Shown here: positions 48,004 through 59,929 of the stretch, piece after piece | Layout of the letters: every line of letters begins with the position of its first letter | How positions within the stretch are numbered: position 1 is the stretch's first letter | DNA from: Prunus persica | Taxonomy: Eukaryota > Streptophyta > Magnoliopsida > Rosales > Rosaceae | NCBI RefSeq assembly: GCF_000346465.2 | Contig: NC_034014.1 | Coordinates: forward strand, 24,651,297-24,715,296 | DNA: 64,000 bases | Direction: 5' to 3' | Notes under the pieces: model-generated | Database searches by the model: none | Seen by the model: only the letters and a program-made list of their open reading frames with translations | Told to the model about the DNA's origin: nothing | Program-made: the position numbers and the translations under genes

Positions 48004-49055
48004 ACAAATGTTGAGATGCTTTACTAGGTTTATGAAACTTGGTATAAAAATCGTTATAGGCTTTTCCCTTATTCTTCTAAATGGCTTGAAGGTAATTTTG
48101 TTTCAGTTTTATTGTTTAATGATTTAGATTTATAGCTCAAATCACAATTGTTTTTTCTGATTATCTCGTTTTCTATAATTCTGTTTTTGCTGATACATAT
48201 TTAATTACAAGAAATTAAACCAAAAAAGTGCAGTCAAGGAGATTGCATTCAACTTTATTATCTGGTTCCCCAAAAAAAATAATAAGCAAGTATGAGAACG
48301 GCTGTAAAGGGCGCGTGGGTAGAAATGAGGAATGATGGTGTGATTTAATAATATAATATTCCCATGCAAAAAATAAAGCAAAGTGGGGAAGGGAAGGGAA
48401 GGGAACAGAGCGGACCGGGGTAAAGGAGTTCACTGGGGAGGACACTTCTTCGACTGTGAGGCCACACCCACCAAAGCACAAGAACCACCTTTTCTTTTTT
48501 ATTAAAATAATTCCTTTAACAATTTATTTTCCTTAATTTAACATGCATTATTTCATTATTTTAATCCATATAAATATCAAAATTGGGAGTTGCCCATGTA
48601 CAGGATCTGCACCAAATTAAACTAACATTCCTAAATATAAAAAAATTAAACTAACATATAAATAATATAATAATTACGCTGCTCTCCACATAGCACATAC
48701 ACATAAACAACATTAACTTTTTCCATGCAAGATGAGAACCGCTAATCTTATAATATTTACCGAGGGAGAGGAGAGAGAGGAGAGAGAGGAGTGAGAGGAG
48801 AGAGAGGGGCATCAGAAAGAACCTTATGGATTAAGAAACTGAGAGAGAAAACATAGTTCTCAAAACCCTAAAAAGCAATAAAACAAAAAGAGTAGTCTTA
48901 GCCTAGTGAGATGAGAAGGAACAACTACAAACAAGTAACAACAAGAAGTAAATTATTAGTATATAAATACACAAAAGGCCCCTCCTTTATTTTTGCTCCT
49001 CATCACTCCCACCCCTCTCCCTTGTTTTCCTTTCTTTCTTTCTGTCTTCCTTTCT

Positions 49056-49090
<35 letters not shown>

Positions 49091-49210
49091 CTCTCTCTCT
49101 CTCTCTCTCTAGCTTCTCTCTTTGTTGTTGATGTGATTCTCCACTATTATCTCCAAAAACCCATCAGCCTTTACAAAAGATAGAAAGAAAGGCCACCACA
49201 AGAGAGAGCC
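48004..49210. other. Intergenic region and Dof gene leader
   Basis: Contains the DP 3' untranslated region, AT-rich spacer, a GAGAGAGGA-repeat patch (48764-48806) and the Dof promoter and leader with (CT)n runs at 49060-49111. A 90-codon ORF in the CT-rich leader is low-complexity and spurious. Confidence 0.5.
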
Positions 49211-50525
49211 ATGGTTTTTTCCTCCATTCCAGCTTATCTTGATCCATCCAACTGGCAACAGGTAACCTCTAGCTCCTTCTTCAATTTTGTTCTCTTGAGG
49301 AATTTCTCTCCCCCAAAAGAAAGTGAAAACATTTCAAAAGCCAAATATTCTATTTACTTTTGTTTTTCATGATCTTCTTGAATATACCAGATATTTGATT
49401 TCTGCTTTTTAATATGATTTTTCTCCTTTCATTTTGCAGCAACCAAATCATCATCACTTAACAGGAACCACCAGCAACAACAGCAACATAAACAACAACA
49501 ACAATTCTCACCTCCTTCCACCTCCGCCACCGCCTTCAAACCCTCATGGCAGCGGCAGTGGCGCAGGTGGTGTGGGCTCGATTAGGCCAGGCTCCATGGC
49601 AGATCGAGCCCGCATGGCCAACATCCCGCTCCCAGAACCGGCACTAAAATGCCCCAGGTGCGAGTCCACCAACACCAAGTTCTGCTACTTCAACAACTAC
49701 AGTCTCTCCCAGCCCCGCCATTTCTGCAAGACCTGCCGAAGGTACTGGACACGGGGCGGCGCGCTGAGAAACGTTCCCGTGGGAGGCGGCTGCAGGAGGA
49801 ACAAAAGAAGCAAAGGAAGCAGCAGCAGCACCTCCAAGTCCCCGGTCAGCAGCTCGGACCGGCCAACCGGTTCGGCCGGTTCACCAGGTCCAGCAAATAT
49901 TGGCTTAAACAACACCGCAAGCACAGCAGATAATAATATTATGATGAGCCCACAAATCCCACCGCTGCGTTTCATGTCGCCTTTTGCCACCGACATGGCC
50001 TTAAATTATGGCATGAACGTTAACAATTATGGCGGCGGCGGGGGAGTAGGAGACATGAACAGTTTTCATCAGATGGGGAGCGGCCTAGGGAGTATCGGCG
50101 GGTCGCTCTTTAATTTCCAGCAGCAAACGCCGTCGTTTCCCTTCTTGACAGCTGGCGGCGGGCTGGACCCTTCGCCGGCGGCTGCGGGGATGATGTTCGA
50201 GAGCAGTGGAGTTGAGGTGACGGGTTACAATCAGGTGCGGCCGAGAGCACCGTCTGGTCACGGTGTTGCGGGGATGAACTCTCAGATGGCTGCGGTCAAG
50301 ATGGAGTTAGAAAGTCAACAACATCATCAAAATCAAAATCAAAGTCAAAACCAGGAGTTGAATTTGTCGAGGCAGTTGATGGGGATGAGCTCCGGAAATG
50401 ATCAGTATTGGGGTAATGGCAGCGGCGCCGGAGGTGGCGGCACTAGTAATACTGCATGGACTGATCTTTCTGGGTTTAGCTCTACAACTTCCACACCTAG
50501 CAACAATATTAATAATCCCCTATAA
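49211..50525 (+). CDS. Dof zinc-finger transcription factor (DOF2.4/DOF5.1/DOF3.6 subgroup)
   Basis: Two exons (49211-49261, 49440-50525) give 378 residues. Exon 1 encodes only [17 protein letters not shown], the N-terminal signature of the subgroup holding DOF2.4, DOF5.1 and DOF3.6. The C2C2 Dof domain starts at about residue 87 with zinc ligands C88, C91, C113, C116 ([19 protein letters not shown]...CKTC), followed by [24 protein letters not shown]. It binds AAAG cores. Long Asn, Gly and Gln-rich stretches flank it, and WTDLSGF near the end matches a conserved C-terminal motif. Relatives promote cell divisions in procambium and vascular tissue; this function is inferred from the subgroup. 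A short leader CT repeat precedes the ATG. Confidence 0.93.
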
Positions 50526-52320
50526 CAATTCAATTTCTATTATCTTATGATCTTTTGTGGTATATTGGTCTCATCAGATCTAATATACTTAGCTGTGAAG
50601 CTGGCTTCGGGTTTTAATTTCTTAGTGTGGCTTCAATTAATTCTACTCTGTAGAAAGTTAACTTGGAAAAGATACTGATCCATTGGATGAAGCTATAGAT
50701 CTGCCCCGTGAATGAGATGAAGGAAGATTGGGAGAGGTGGCTGATGGGCTTTGTTCGTCGTGAATCGTGATGAAGTAGTGGAAACCCTAGAAATGGTAGG
50801 TTTTTCGCTTTTAGTTTACGTTTTCTTTTTGTTTTTCCAGCTTCATCTGGAAGCTGAGGGTTTTTTTCTTTTTCTTTTTCTTTTTGGAATTTAGTTTTAG
50901 GATGGCAATCTTGTATGAGCTAGATAGGATGTTTGCAATACTAGTAGTGAGTGTATGAGTAGTTCATGGAGTTTTGAAATCCGAATCGAACGTGTACTTC
51001 ATGGATTTTCTTTCATGGAATTTGATGTTCTTCTATATATGCTAGCTGCTGCCGTCATGATCTTTTTTGTGCTGTATATGTAGCAATTGTTACATATATA
51101 ATTAACTATGATATATTCTCAGTTGAACTTTCCGTCATTTAATATTTGCCCGCAGCAATGATTCCATCTAATTTGTTCCACTAATCTCTGAAATGGTATA
51201 ATGTTGTTAGAGATGGACCTTTTAATTGTTAAAAGCTTCTTTTTGTTTTAATCTTTTGAAATCAACTTTCATTTTTGCCGGAGAGTGGCGGAGGATATGT
51301 TAGAATGTTCACCGGTTGAACAACGTTGCTTGCCAGTAGGCAAAGTGTTTAACTTTGATGCAGTACTTCAAAAATGAATTTTTTTGGGTTACATTGGGAG
51401 GAAAGAAATCCTGGGTTTTGATCGTGGGTTCCAAGCAGGGGGGAAGGGGGAGGGCCACAAACACAGCGTAACCGACTAAAAAATGAAATTTGAAGTGAAT
51501 GAAGTCTTTGAGATAATTTTAGGGCAAAGGGTCAATATATATAGTTCAATGGAGTCTTTCTTTTCTTGACTTTAATTGATTCCCGGCCCCCATTTTATAC
51601 AAGAAAAAGTTGATATTTTGTTATGGATTTAGGTTGCACAAGCATGTTATTATATTGAAATTTTTTGACATAAGTCTAAAGTCCACATTTGTTCTACAGA
51701 TATTACTAAAAGGACTAATTAAGCTTCCAGTCTAAGCAAGCTTATGACTGTATGCGTTTCAAGTGTCGGCCCTCTGACTAACAAGGTCGTCGTCAATGAT
51801 CATTTATCAAATCAGAAAGACTGTTAATTTGTACAATTTCAAATTGTCTTTTCTAATCAATTTCATAGTCTTTTCTCAAGAATATGCTGATCCTATTTCA
51901 ACAACCAACACGGTACGTAGTTTCGGTATAATTTGCTCTAGATTATTACTTCACTAATTAATTTACCAGGTCAGGTAAAATACACTAATTAAGATTGATT
52001 ACTTCAATTAATATCCTATAGTTGCTAAATAATTATTTCATGGTTGGGGGACAAAAAAAGAATAAACCTAACTTAGCTGGAGAGTGATCTTTAAAAAGCC
52101 ATAGATTTTGGCAAAATCAGCGTCTCCATCTCCATCCATTGATTTGTGGGGACAAAGCGCCATAAATTTCAGTTCTAAAATATTTATTCTATCTATTGCT
52201 TCCATTACATATGCTGCATGGAAGATACAGATAAATCAGCTTCCCACTTTCTTCTTGATGATCTAACCAAGACATAATGGAGACACATATATGTATCATG
52301 TATGTATGTATACATCCACA
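50526..52320. other. Dof 3' region and intergenic spacer
   Basis: No gene recognised. AT-rich sequence, with a possible further 3' untranslated exon near 50640-50800. No transposon ends or long repeats found. Confidence 0.45.
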
Positions 52321-52334
52321 TTCCACATTCCACC

Positions 52335-52336
<2 letters not shown>

Positions 52337-52381
<45 letters not shown>
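52337..52381. repeat. (GA)n microsatellite, about 45 bp
   Basis: Pure GA dinucleotide run. ORFs reported across it on the minus strand are (SL)n translations of CT repeats and are not genes. Confidence 0.95.
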
Positions 52382-52383
<2 letters not shown>

Positions 52384-52553
52384 GAGTGACATCCAACTCT
52401 CCAACAAAACCAATTGTTTACTTAACATGCATGGCTAAGTTTTGTTTTATTATAGATTAATACTATTGTTATGCGCATGATTTTAAATGATTGATATATG
52501 TATATATATATATATATTCCAATAATTGGAATGGCACATAGCAGTGATTGGTT

Positions 52554-52555
<2 letters not shown>

Positions 52556-52633
<78 letters not shown>
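52556..52633. repeat. (GA)n microsatellite, about 78 bp
   Basis: Second long GA run, only 175 bp after the first, preceded by an (AT)n run near 52496-52517 and followed by (GAT)n at 52676-52692. Confidence 0.95.
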
Positions 52634-52699
52634 AAAAATGATTTTGTAATAATTTTATGTGTCCTTGTAAGGAGATGATGATGATGATGATGAGGCTGC

Positions 52700-55255
52700 G
52701 TTAATTTCGTGAAATTGGTTTTTGGTATGTAGGACAAGTCTCTCAAAAGACGCCAAAATCACCCCTCAATTCCACACAACCAAAATTCCACATTCCAAAA
52801 TCATAGACAACGAGAGACAAAGATTTTTGGTCTTCTACTTTCATACCCACCCACCACAAACACAAGACTTTGTGTTTTTGTTTTTGTTTTATTTTTTTTT
52901 GTGTTTGTTTTTATTCTCGAACTTTGTGTGCTGCTGAAAGAATATAACGTAAGTGAAAGATTTTCAAGTTTTGATCTCATGCTCATTGGAACATGGAAGT
53001 GAGAATGTCTGACCAGGTCTCGCGCGCGCTACCAGACAAACTACTGATTTGTCAGGTTTCGTGGACCTGACAGTCTGACACGGCAGGGGTCCCAGTGATT
53101 CCATAGAACGTTGGCACTCGCTTCAGAGCTGCGTGCTTGCTAGCTTGTTCCAATTCCAAGTATATCTAACTTTGCTCTCTCATTTGCCACCATTTCTGAT
53201 CTGACTGACTGACTGACACACACTCTGACTGTGCGCGGTCCAACTTGTCAATTTTATTTCAAACAAAACTATGTACCCATTTTTTTGCTTGGAGAAAGTG
53301 AGATCCCATTGATCGATCCTTCCAATCCATTTCACTATCTGCGAACAACTGATAATTAAGTTTATAATACGACTCAATCATTTAAAGGAATGCAATGATA
53401 ATAATCCACTTTTAATTGTAAACACTCATCTTTAACCAATTTAATTATCGTAATCTAATTTAGCATACTTAATGTACATTGAAACATGTGTAGTGTTAGA
53501 AATCTGACTTCAAATTAGAGTTGGGAGCGAAATTTCACGTCAACTTTGTAAGGAGTCATCAATTGGTATATAAAGAACCAGACGATACATATAATTTCAA
53601 CACATACATTTTTGACAACTTAGTGACTAAATTAAAGAGAATATCATATAATTGTGTGCGAGTTCGTGAAAATTCGTTGTCGACCTATCTTTTTTGTGAT
53701 AAAGAATGGATTGGCTCAGAGTGGTCCAACATGTAGATTAGCATGAAGCTAGGAAATAGGCCCTCCCCCATTTTGCTCGGTGTTGGATAATATATCAAAC
53801 GTTGTTTGAAGTGTGGAGTACATGTGTTCAATCTTTCAATTATTAAGTCATCCTTGGTCAAGAAGATATAAAAAGAAAGAGGGCTAAGTAAAGTGACTCT
53901 TGCGGGTAGATGGATATTGGATAACGAGATGTATTGTCCCCCTACTTGTTTGGCCTTTGTTTAGAAATGATTTTCAACTTGGTTCCTATAGGTTTTTTTT
54001 GTTGTTGCAAGAATTGGGAACCAATCAAAGCTCTAGATTTAGCACTTTGGTTTCTCATCTCTCTCTTAATTACTACCATTGAAAACCAAGCACTAAACCT
54101 GTATCAATCTGAAAACTCGATCTAGATTAGATTGGTTTGATCAACATTATTGTTTTATTGTCCTCTTTAACTTAAATTAAACGTCATTCAATTGATCTAA
54201 ATTGATAATTTGGTTGGTATGAAGTAATTAACTAGAGTCTCGAGTTTCTGCAATTTAATTAGACTGTAGTATAGTACTAGTAGGGCACCACAATTGAACC
54301 AAAAACAAATCCTTTCTAGTACAAATAGAAAGTATATTTGGCAAAGCTAGTTTGGGATGAATTTTGATCATGGTCATGGACCAAACAACAAAACAGCGCC
54401 TTGCAGCCTTGCAGCCTTGCAGGTTAAGTATTCAAAGCGCCAGCCTAGACATATAATTGTAGTTGTCTTTCTCATAATTGTTTCTCCTAAAGATTTCTCA
54501 AGATCTGCTGCTGCTTTATATTATAATATTTTGGTATAAATCGGGTACCAAGAAAGACTGCAGGTACGTACAATATTATAGTTGGACCGAACCTCAAATT
54601 GATAACAAATCTCGCTTTCAGTATAGTTGAGAAACTTCCCCCTACATATTCCTAGGCCTAGCTGTTACTTACCAATATATTTATACATATATTAATTCCA
54701 AGTTGGAATGGTCGTGTTGAAAGAAAGGAATCTATGTAGGGTGTTTGGATTTGCTTTTTGCAAGAACCAAGGCTGGCCGACCTTGCCAAGAAGGAATAAA
54801 GCATATTCAAAATCAAAACCCTCAAATATATGGTCATGGGTTTTGGTCAGCTTAATTGGAATTTGGGTTGTGTGTGTGTGGAAATCAGAGGAGTTTGAAG
54901 GATCCCAAAAGTATTGGCATCTTCTTCTGATCATCATCTGCAGTACTTGTAAATTAAAAGTCACAACCCCCAACCAATTAAAGAAGATGAAGCTGTTAGT
55001 GTTTTTCTACTTGTACGAACAAGATAGAGGGCAGGAGAAGGAATTTTGGAGGCTCGGAAATCAAAGCAAAATATATTCTAAGTTCATATAACATGGATCC
55101 TCATCATGTTGATGATGGCCACATGGGTTTGTGTGACATGCGCTCTTCTCTCTTCCTCACACACACAGACACAGAGACCATATTATACACACCAAGATAG
55201 AGAGAAGCAGCAGCAGCTTTCACTTTTAACATGTTGTCCTTGTTATATATGACAC

Positions 55256-55296
<41 letters not shown>

Positions 55297-56550
55297 CTCT
55301 GGATATACATAATCCTCATCATCATCAACAGGTGGAAACACATAGAAAGAGACTGAGATTCCAAGCTCTTCTGAGATATAGACCTCACGTTCTCCCACAT
55401 GTTGTGATCTCAATTATACATGCATATACAAAAATATACCCCTCTTTTAGATTCTTCGTGGTATTCTACCTAGAGGAATGTGTGAATTGTTAATGCAGGT
55501 ATATTCTACATAAATTAACAAGTTACAATCATTTATGAATGTGTGAATGACTGAGCATGTAGCATAAGTTATAATTGCTCTATTAAATTCATATGAATCT
55601 ATACGGTCATGAATGCGTAAACATATTAATGTGGTAACTAACAATTACCATGTTAAACAAGTAAGCTGGAAATCAAATCCAAGTAGTTTTGAGGTGATTC
55701 CCTTTACAACATTAAAGATTACATTTGGCAGTAAATGAGCGTAGCTCACAGTAGTCAAATATAGGATATAAATTATAATTCCCAAGGTCTCCTACATACC
55801 ATATCTGTTTAGGTGAGAATATATAGCATCCTATGAAGTCACTTTCCCAACATTTTCAAAATAGCCATGCATTTCGTAATTGACTTTATATATGTTGATT
55901 TCAGATTAGCAAAACCACTTGGTAAAGTTAATTATTCCCAACTTGGTCCAGCAGCAGCTTATTAACAAAGCTATACAAAACGTGTTTAGAGGAGATCATG
56001 ATCTAATGCAAATTCATGGTTTTTTTTTTAAAAGTACAAGCAATAGTCTAAACTATAAGGGGAGGACGGTTTCTTACACACACACGCACAATTAAAATGC
56101 CATAAGGATTCAAACATGAGACTTCTTGTCTGTAAGTCAATGCATTTTTTCACTTGGTTAGACTTGTTGGCGCAAATTCATGGTCATTAAGTAAGTCCTT
56201 CGGAATTTTTTGGTTGGAAAGTTCAAATCAAGTGTAGAATTCATTTGGGTTTTTATATATGAAACGCGTGCATTAATATTCTTGCTTTACCAAACATAGA
56301 ATATAAGAATCAGATTGGATCAAGACCTTAATAATAATAATGTAACATGGCAATATATATATATATATATATTTGGTCAGATCATCTTTCTTCTACAGCA
56401 TATGGACTAATTTCTTGATTATATTCTTATTCTTATTAAAAGCTAATGGGAATAAACTAGGTATAATTGAATTTTGTATAGGCTTTAACCTTTTGCAAAG
56501 TGCGTTGTCGTACATGCCCAACAATTTTGTCCTTGGATAAGTATATAATA
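52700..56550. other. Gene-poor intergenic DNA
   Basis: No gene supported. Features of note: a GC-rich patch CTCGCGCGCGCTACC near 53017, a (CT)n run at 55260-55291, CCTTGCAG repeated near 54400-54420, and an (AT)n run near 56351-56371. A 127-codon ORF at 54708-55091 has no recognisable domain and biased aromatic composition. Confidence 0.45.
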
Positions 56551-56556
56551 TTATAT

Positions 56557-56727
56557 AGGAGTTAATTTTTCCACTTCTCTTTTATCCACTTACACTTCAT
56601 TTGTTAGAAATTGTATGTTCCTACTCCTATTTTGTCAACTTACACTCCCTTTTTTCTTATAGTAAAAATATTAAAAAATAAAAAGGAGTGTAAATGAACC
56701 AAAAAAGAGCGAGAACATCACCACCCT
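56557..56727. mobile_element. MITE related to the copy at 14294-14419, about 171 bp
   Basis: Left end AGGAGTTAATTTTTCCACTTC, and reversed right end AGGGTGGTGATGTTCTCGCTC; the inner arms contain ATCCACTTACACTTC and AAAAGGAGTGTAAATG. It is flanked by ATTATAT on both sides (56550-56556 and 56728-56734). The arms are longer and more diverged than in the 14.3-kb copy. Confidence 0.6.
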
Positions 56728-56734
56728 ATTATAT

Positions 56735-58666
56735 ATAATGGGGTACGTGGGAAGGTTCAAGGTTGCTAGCAATTTATAATTTGCGTTGCCATTGCATACA
56801 TTACATGCTGTTGTTGACATGACTAAATACACATTCATAATTTATAATTTATAATTAATTATATTTTATATACATATATGCATGGAATGGATGCTTACGA
56901 GAGAAAGCACTCAGATATTGATTGTGAATTTTAAATATATGAAGAAGAAATAATATATACATTTAATTGAGCAAGTGATTGATCGTGTTATTTTATTTGA
57001 TTGGAAGGCAACATATATAATACAAAGCTAAAAGCAAAAGGAAAATTCTTTGTATCAATGTTGGTCCAAGCATGGCGCGGAGAAAACGCTCTGTCATGTC
57101 ACAAGGTGGACCCCAATATCCATATTCTTGCTTGCTTGCTATGACCTCACTCATCTCACCGCACATAATATGGAATAGTAGATCATCACAAATCAAACAA
57201 AATCAAACACTACTCTACACACTTTTTGCTTGGATTGAATGTTGATTGACAGTGTGTTCGTTCCCTTGCATTCGAGCTCGACCCTCTTTCCCAAACTGCA
57301 CATTAGAATAGCTTAGGCTATGGCTTTGCCACATACACACACACAAAAGGAAGCTTAGATGTTTTTCTTGGTAAATTTGCCAGGTTTTCTTGACAACAAA
57401 AATTAATTGGTGATTATAAACTTGTGCTTTAGATTAGATGGGTTGTTTTGTTCCTTTCCGCTAGGGCCGTAGCTTTTACATATTCTTGCTCTCATAATTT
57501 CTTTGGGCCCAACCCAAAAGGACGGAGGAGGACGGAAAGCGAATTGTAAAAGAAAAAAGTTGTATCGGCTACATCATATTTTAGCCCATTATGGCAAATG
57601 ATGAAAATGATGCATTGCCAACCATCCTATGGACTTGTCGATCTTCTCCTCCAATCCCCAACTCTTGGAGAAAGGAGAGGGTTATCTTACAAATCGCAAT
57701 CGCCAGATGGATCCTGGAGGCACCTCTGATTTTGGATCAAGCATTTCAATTATTTTTCATGCAAAGCAAAACTAGCACGTAACGTAACTCTCAGACGATA
57801 GAAGAAAAGAACATTTAGTTTAACAGATGATGGTGGCCACTGGAGGACGGCTTCAAGCTTGCAATTACGTCCGAGAGATGAGCAGGAAGATGGAGTTGGA
57901 TTGACCTGATGATTGAGACAGACACACAGATTCCTCTGTCGCTGTTGTGCCTGCCTGCCAATATTGAATATCTCTTTCTATTCCATTCGATGTTGAGCAC
58001 TGCCTATGTTGATTGGTGGATGTCATCATGCTGTCTTTATATTTGCTTTCGAATTCTTAAGATGGCTTCATGTTCATGAGATTACAAGTAAAGAAAGGTA
58101 ATGTGTTTCTTTCAGCTTTCAATTATAAAGTAGTTTTGTTTCATTTCGCATGACCATTAGATTTGAAAAGCGTGTAGATGAAAGTTCAATAAAATGAGAC
58201 CCTAAAAAGATTACGTAACTTTCTACTTAAAGCCAAATTACACGAATGAAGCCACCGTGCCGCCTAAAAGTTATTTGATTTGGCTTCTCCCTCCAGTTTA
58301 AGTTCGAACTTTAAACTGAACCAAATAGAACTTCGCACACATAATTGATTTGCTCTCTAAATTGCATTTCGGGTCTAAAGAGAACTTCCCACACATAATC
58401 AATTTACTCGCTAAATTGTTGACTACCACACTTTCACTTCCATCATAGTATAGTAACACAATTATAAGTAAATCTAAAGAAATCAATAAACTGAAAGAGA
58501 AATGGCTGAATAACACAAATTGAAGAATATCTGCTGCATAGAAGATATCACAAAATGGTCTCAAAACATTCAAAATTAGAGAGTCTGTAAAATTCTCATA
58601 CGAAAATGCATAACAAAAACTATTAGAGTAACTGAACTACAACCATTAACACAACACTTCAAGTTC
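56735..58666. other. Intergenic DNA upstream of and including the eL36 3' region
   Basis: No gene supported. Two short ORFs, 57196-56993 (minus, 67 codons) and 57591-57782 (plus, 63 codons), look less biased than most chance frames but match no family I know. Confidence 0.4.
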
Positions 58667-59742
58667 TCACTTCTTCTTCTCAGTAACACCACCAGACCTG
58701 CACATGAACAATTCCACAATCAACATACAAAGCATATAAATCGTGTATCATAATCAAACCACCAAAGACAATGTGAAAATGAAAGGTTGAGCTCCCTAAA
58801 AACAATCTACTCTCATCATACAATATGTTAGTCCAATTAAATAGCTGAAAAAACAATCAGAAACAGATTTCCATTCGCCGGACGAGCAAACTAACTCAAA
58901 TGTTACAAACATGGCACACAAAAACAGAGTTGACACCAAAAACCACACTCTATTACGAACAAATTTTGATATTGATTGCAATGGTACCAAAACTAATTCG
59001 TAACATTGAGTTTGATAATATTGAAGCGCATTCACACAATCCAAATTGGAACGTGAGGTTCTTTAACTCAAGCTGGTTTAACTCCATTTTCACACATTTG
59101 TCTTAACACATTCAAAAAATACTTCAATCCAGTCCTCCACCACTTATGAAATAAAGGGCAAAGAAAAAAAACAACCAAATAAATTGACTACAACACAAAC
59201 AATCTCATAAATTGACTATAACACAAAAATGCAAAAGCCATATGAAAACATATCCAACACACAGCAAGGGCAAAGAGAAAAATCTCACCTCATCTTGCGG
59301 AGGACGTTGGACATCTCCTCTCTCTTCTTCTTAGCTCTCTTGTGGGTACCCAACTTCCTCTTGGCCACCTTAAGAGCACGCTTGTCCTTACCAACCTTCA
59401 AAAGCTCAGTGATCCTCTTCTCATATGGAGCAAAACCAGCAACTTCCCTGATCAGGTTCCTCACGAAATGCACCCTCTTGCTTGTTTTCTTCATTGTCAA
59501 AACCAACAAAGCATACAAATTTTAATACCATTCACACTATTTCAACACCAAATCAAAACCGAAAAAACAAAATAAGCGAAATACAACTCCACAAATCAAA
59601 TAAACTTGTATGAACAATCAGTGACCAAACAAAAACATACCCCTTTGCGGTCAGATGGGCGAGGAGCCAATTCACGCTTGGTGACGATATGGCCTTTGTT
59701 CAGACCAACGAAGATCCCGCTCTTGGGCGCAGCAGGAGCCAT
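58667..59742 (-). CDS. RPL36: 60S ribosomal protein L36 (eL36)
   Basis: Three coding exons on the minus strand (59742-59641, 59488-59289, 58697-58667) give 110 residues. The protein reads [20 protein letters not shown], then [14 protein letters not shown] and KTSKR at the first junction, [20 protein letters not shown], and the terminal SGGVTEKKK split from KMR at the second junction. Size and sequence match plant eL36 throughout. It is a basic component of the large cytosolic ribosomal subunit near the exit-tunnel side. The last exon codes for only ten residues plus stop and is easily missed. A leader intron (about 59846 to 59749) probably precedes the start codon. Confidence 0.96.
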
Positions 59743-59920
59743 TTCCTGTACGAAAAAGCTTCAGTATTCAACAAAACCATCTAACACAAACACGATAAAA
59801 GGATGCTTAGTAAGTGATACTGGGAAATTTGAGTGAGATTGGTACCTCCAATTCAGCTCGAAACAAACCCTAGATCTTGGCGGTTGGGAGAGGCGCGGCC
59901 ACCGAATGTGTGAGAAACTA

Positions 59921-59929
59921 AAACCCTAA
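59921..59929. promoter_or_regulatory. Telo-box of the RPL36 promoter
   Basis: AAACCCTAA, about 180 bp upstream of the eL36 start codon, with another AAACCCTAG near 59866 and GGCCCA/TGGGCC-type site II motifs further upstream (GGCCCA near 60008, CAGCCCAA near 60107). This combination is the usual promoter code of plant ribosomal protein genes. Confidence 0.7.

Noticed and set aside
48911..49183. 90-codon ORF in the Dof leader
   Set aside because: Mostly translation of CT repeats.
52189..52746. Minus-strand ORFs rich in Ser-Leu repeats
   Set aside because: Direct translations of the GA/CT microsatellites.
54708..55091. 127-codon plus-strand ORF
   Set aside because: No domain, skewed aromatic content, ends in AT-rich DNA; no start context or splice support.
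50526..58666. Known conserved plant microRNA precursors in the gene-poor stretch
   Set aside because: I looked for the common mature sequences by eye (miR156, 159, 160, 164-172, 390, 396 and similar) and found none with a matching hairpin arm; a computed search would be needed to exclude less conserved ones.
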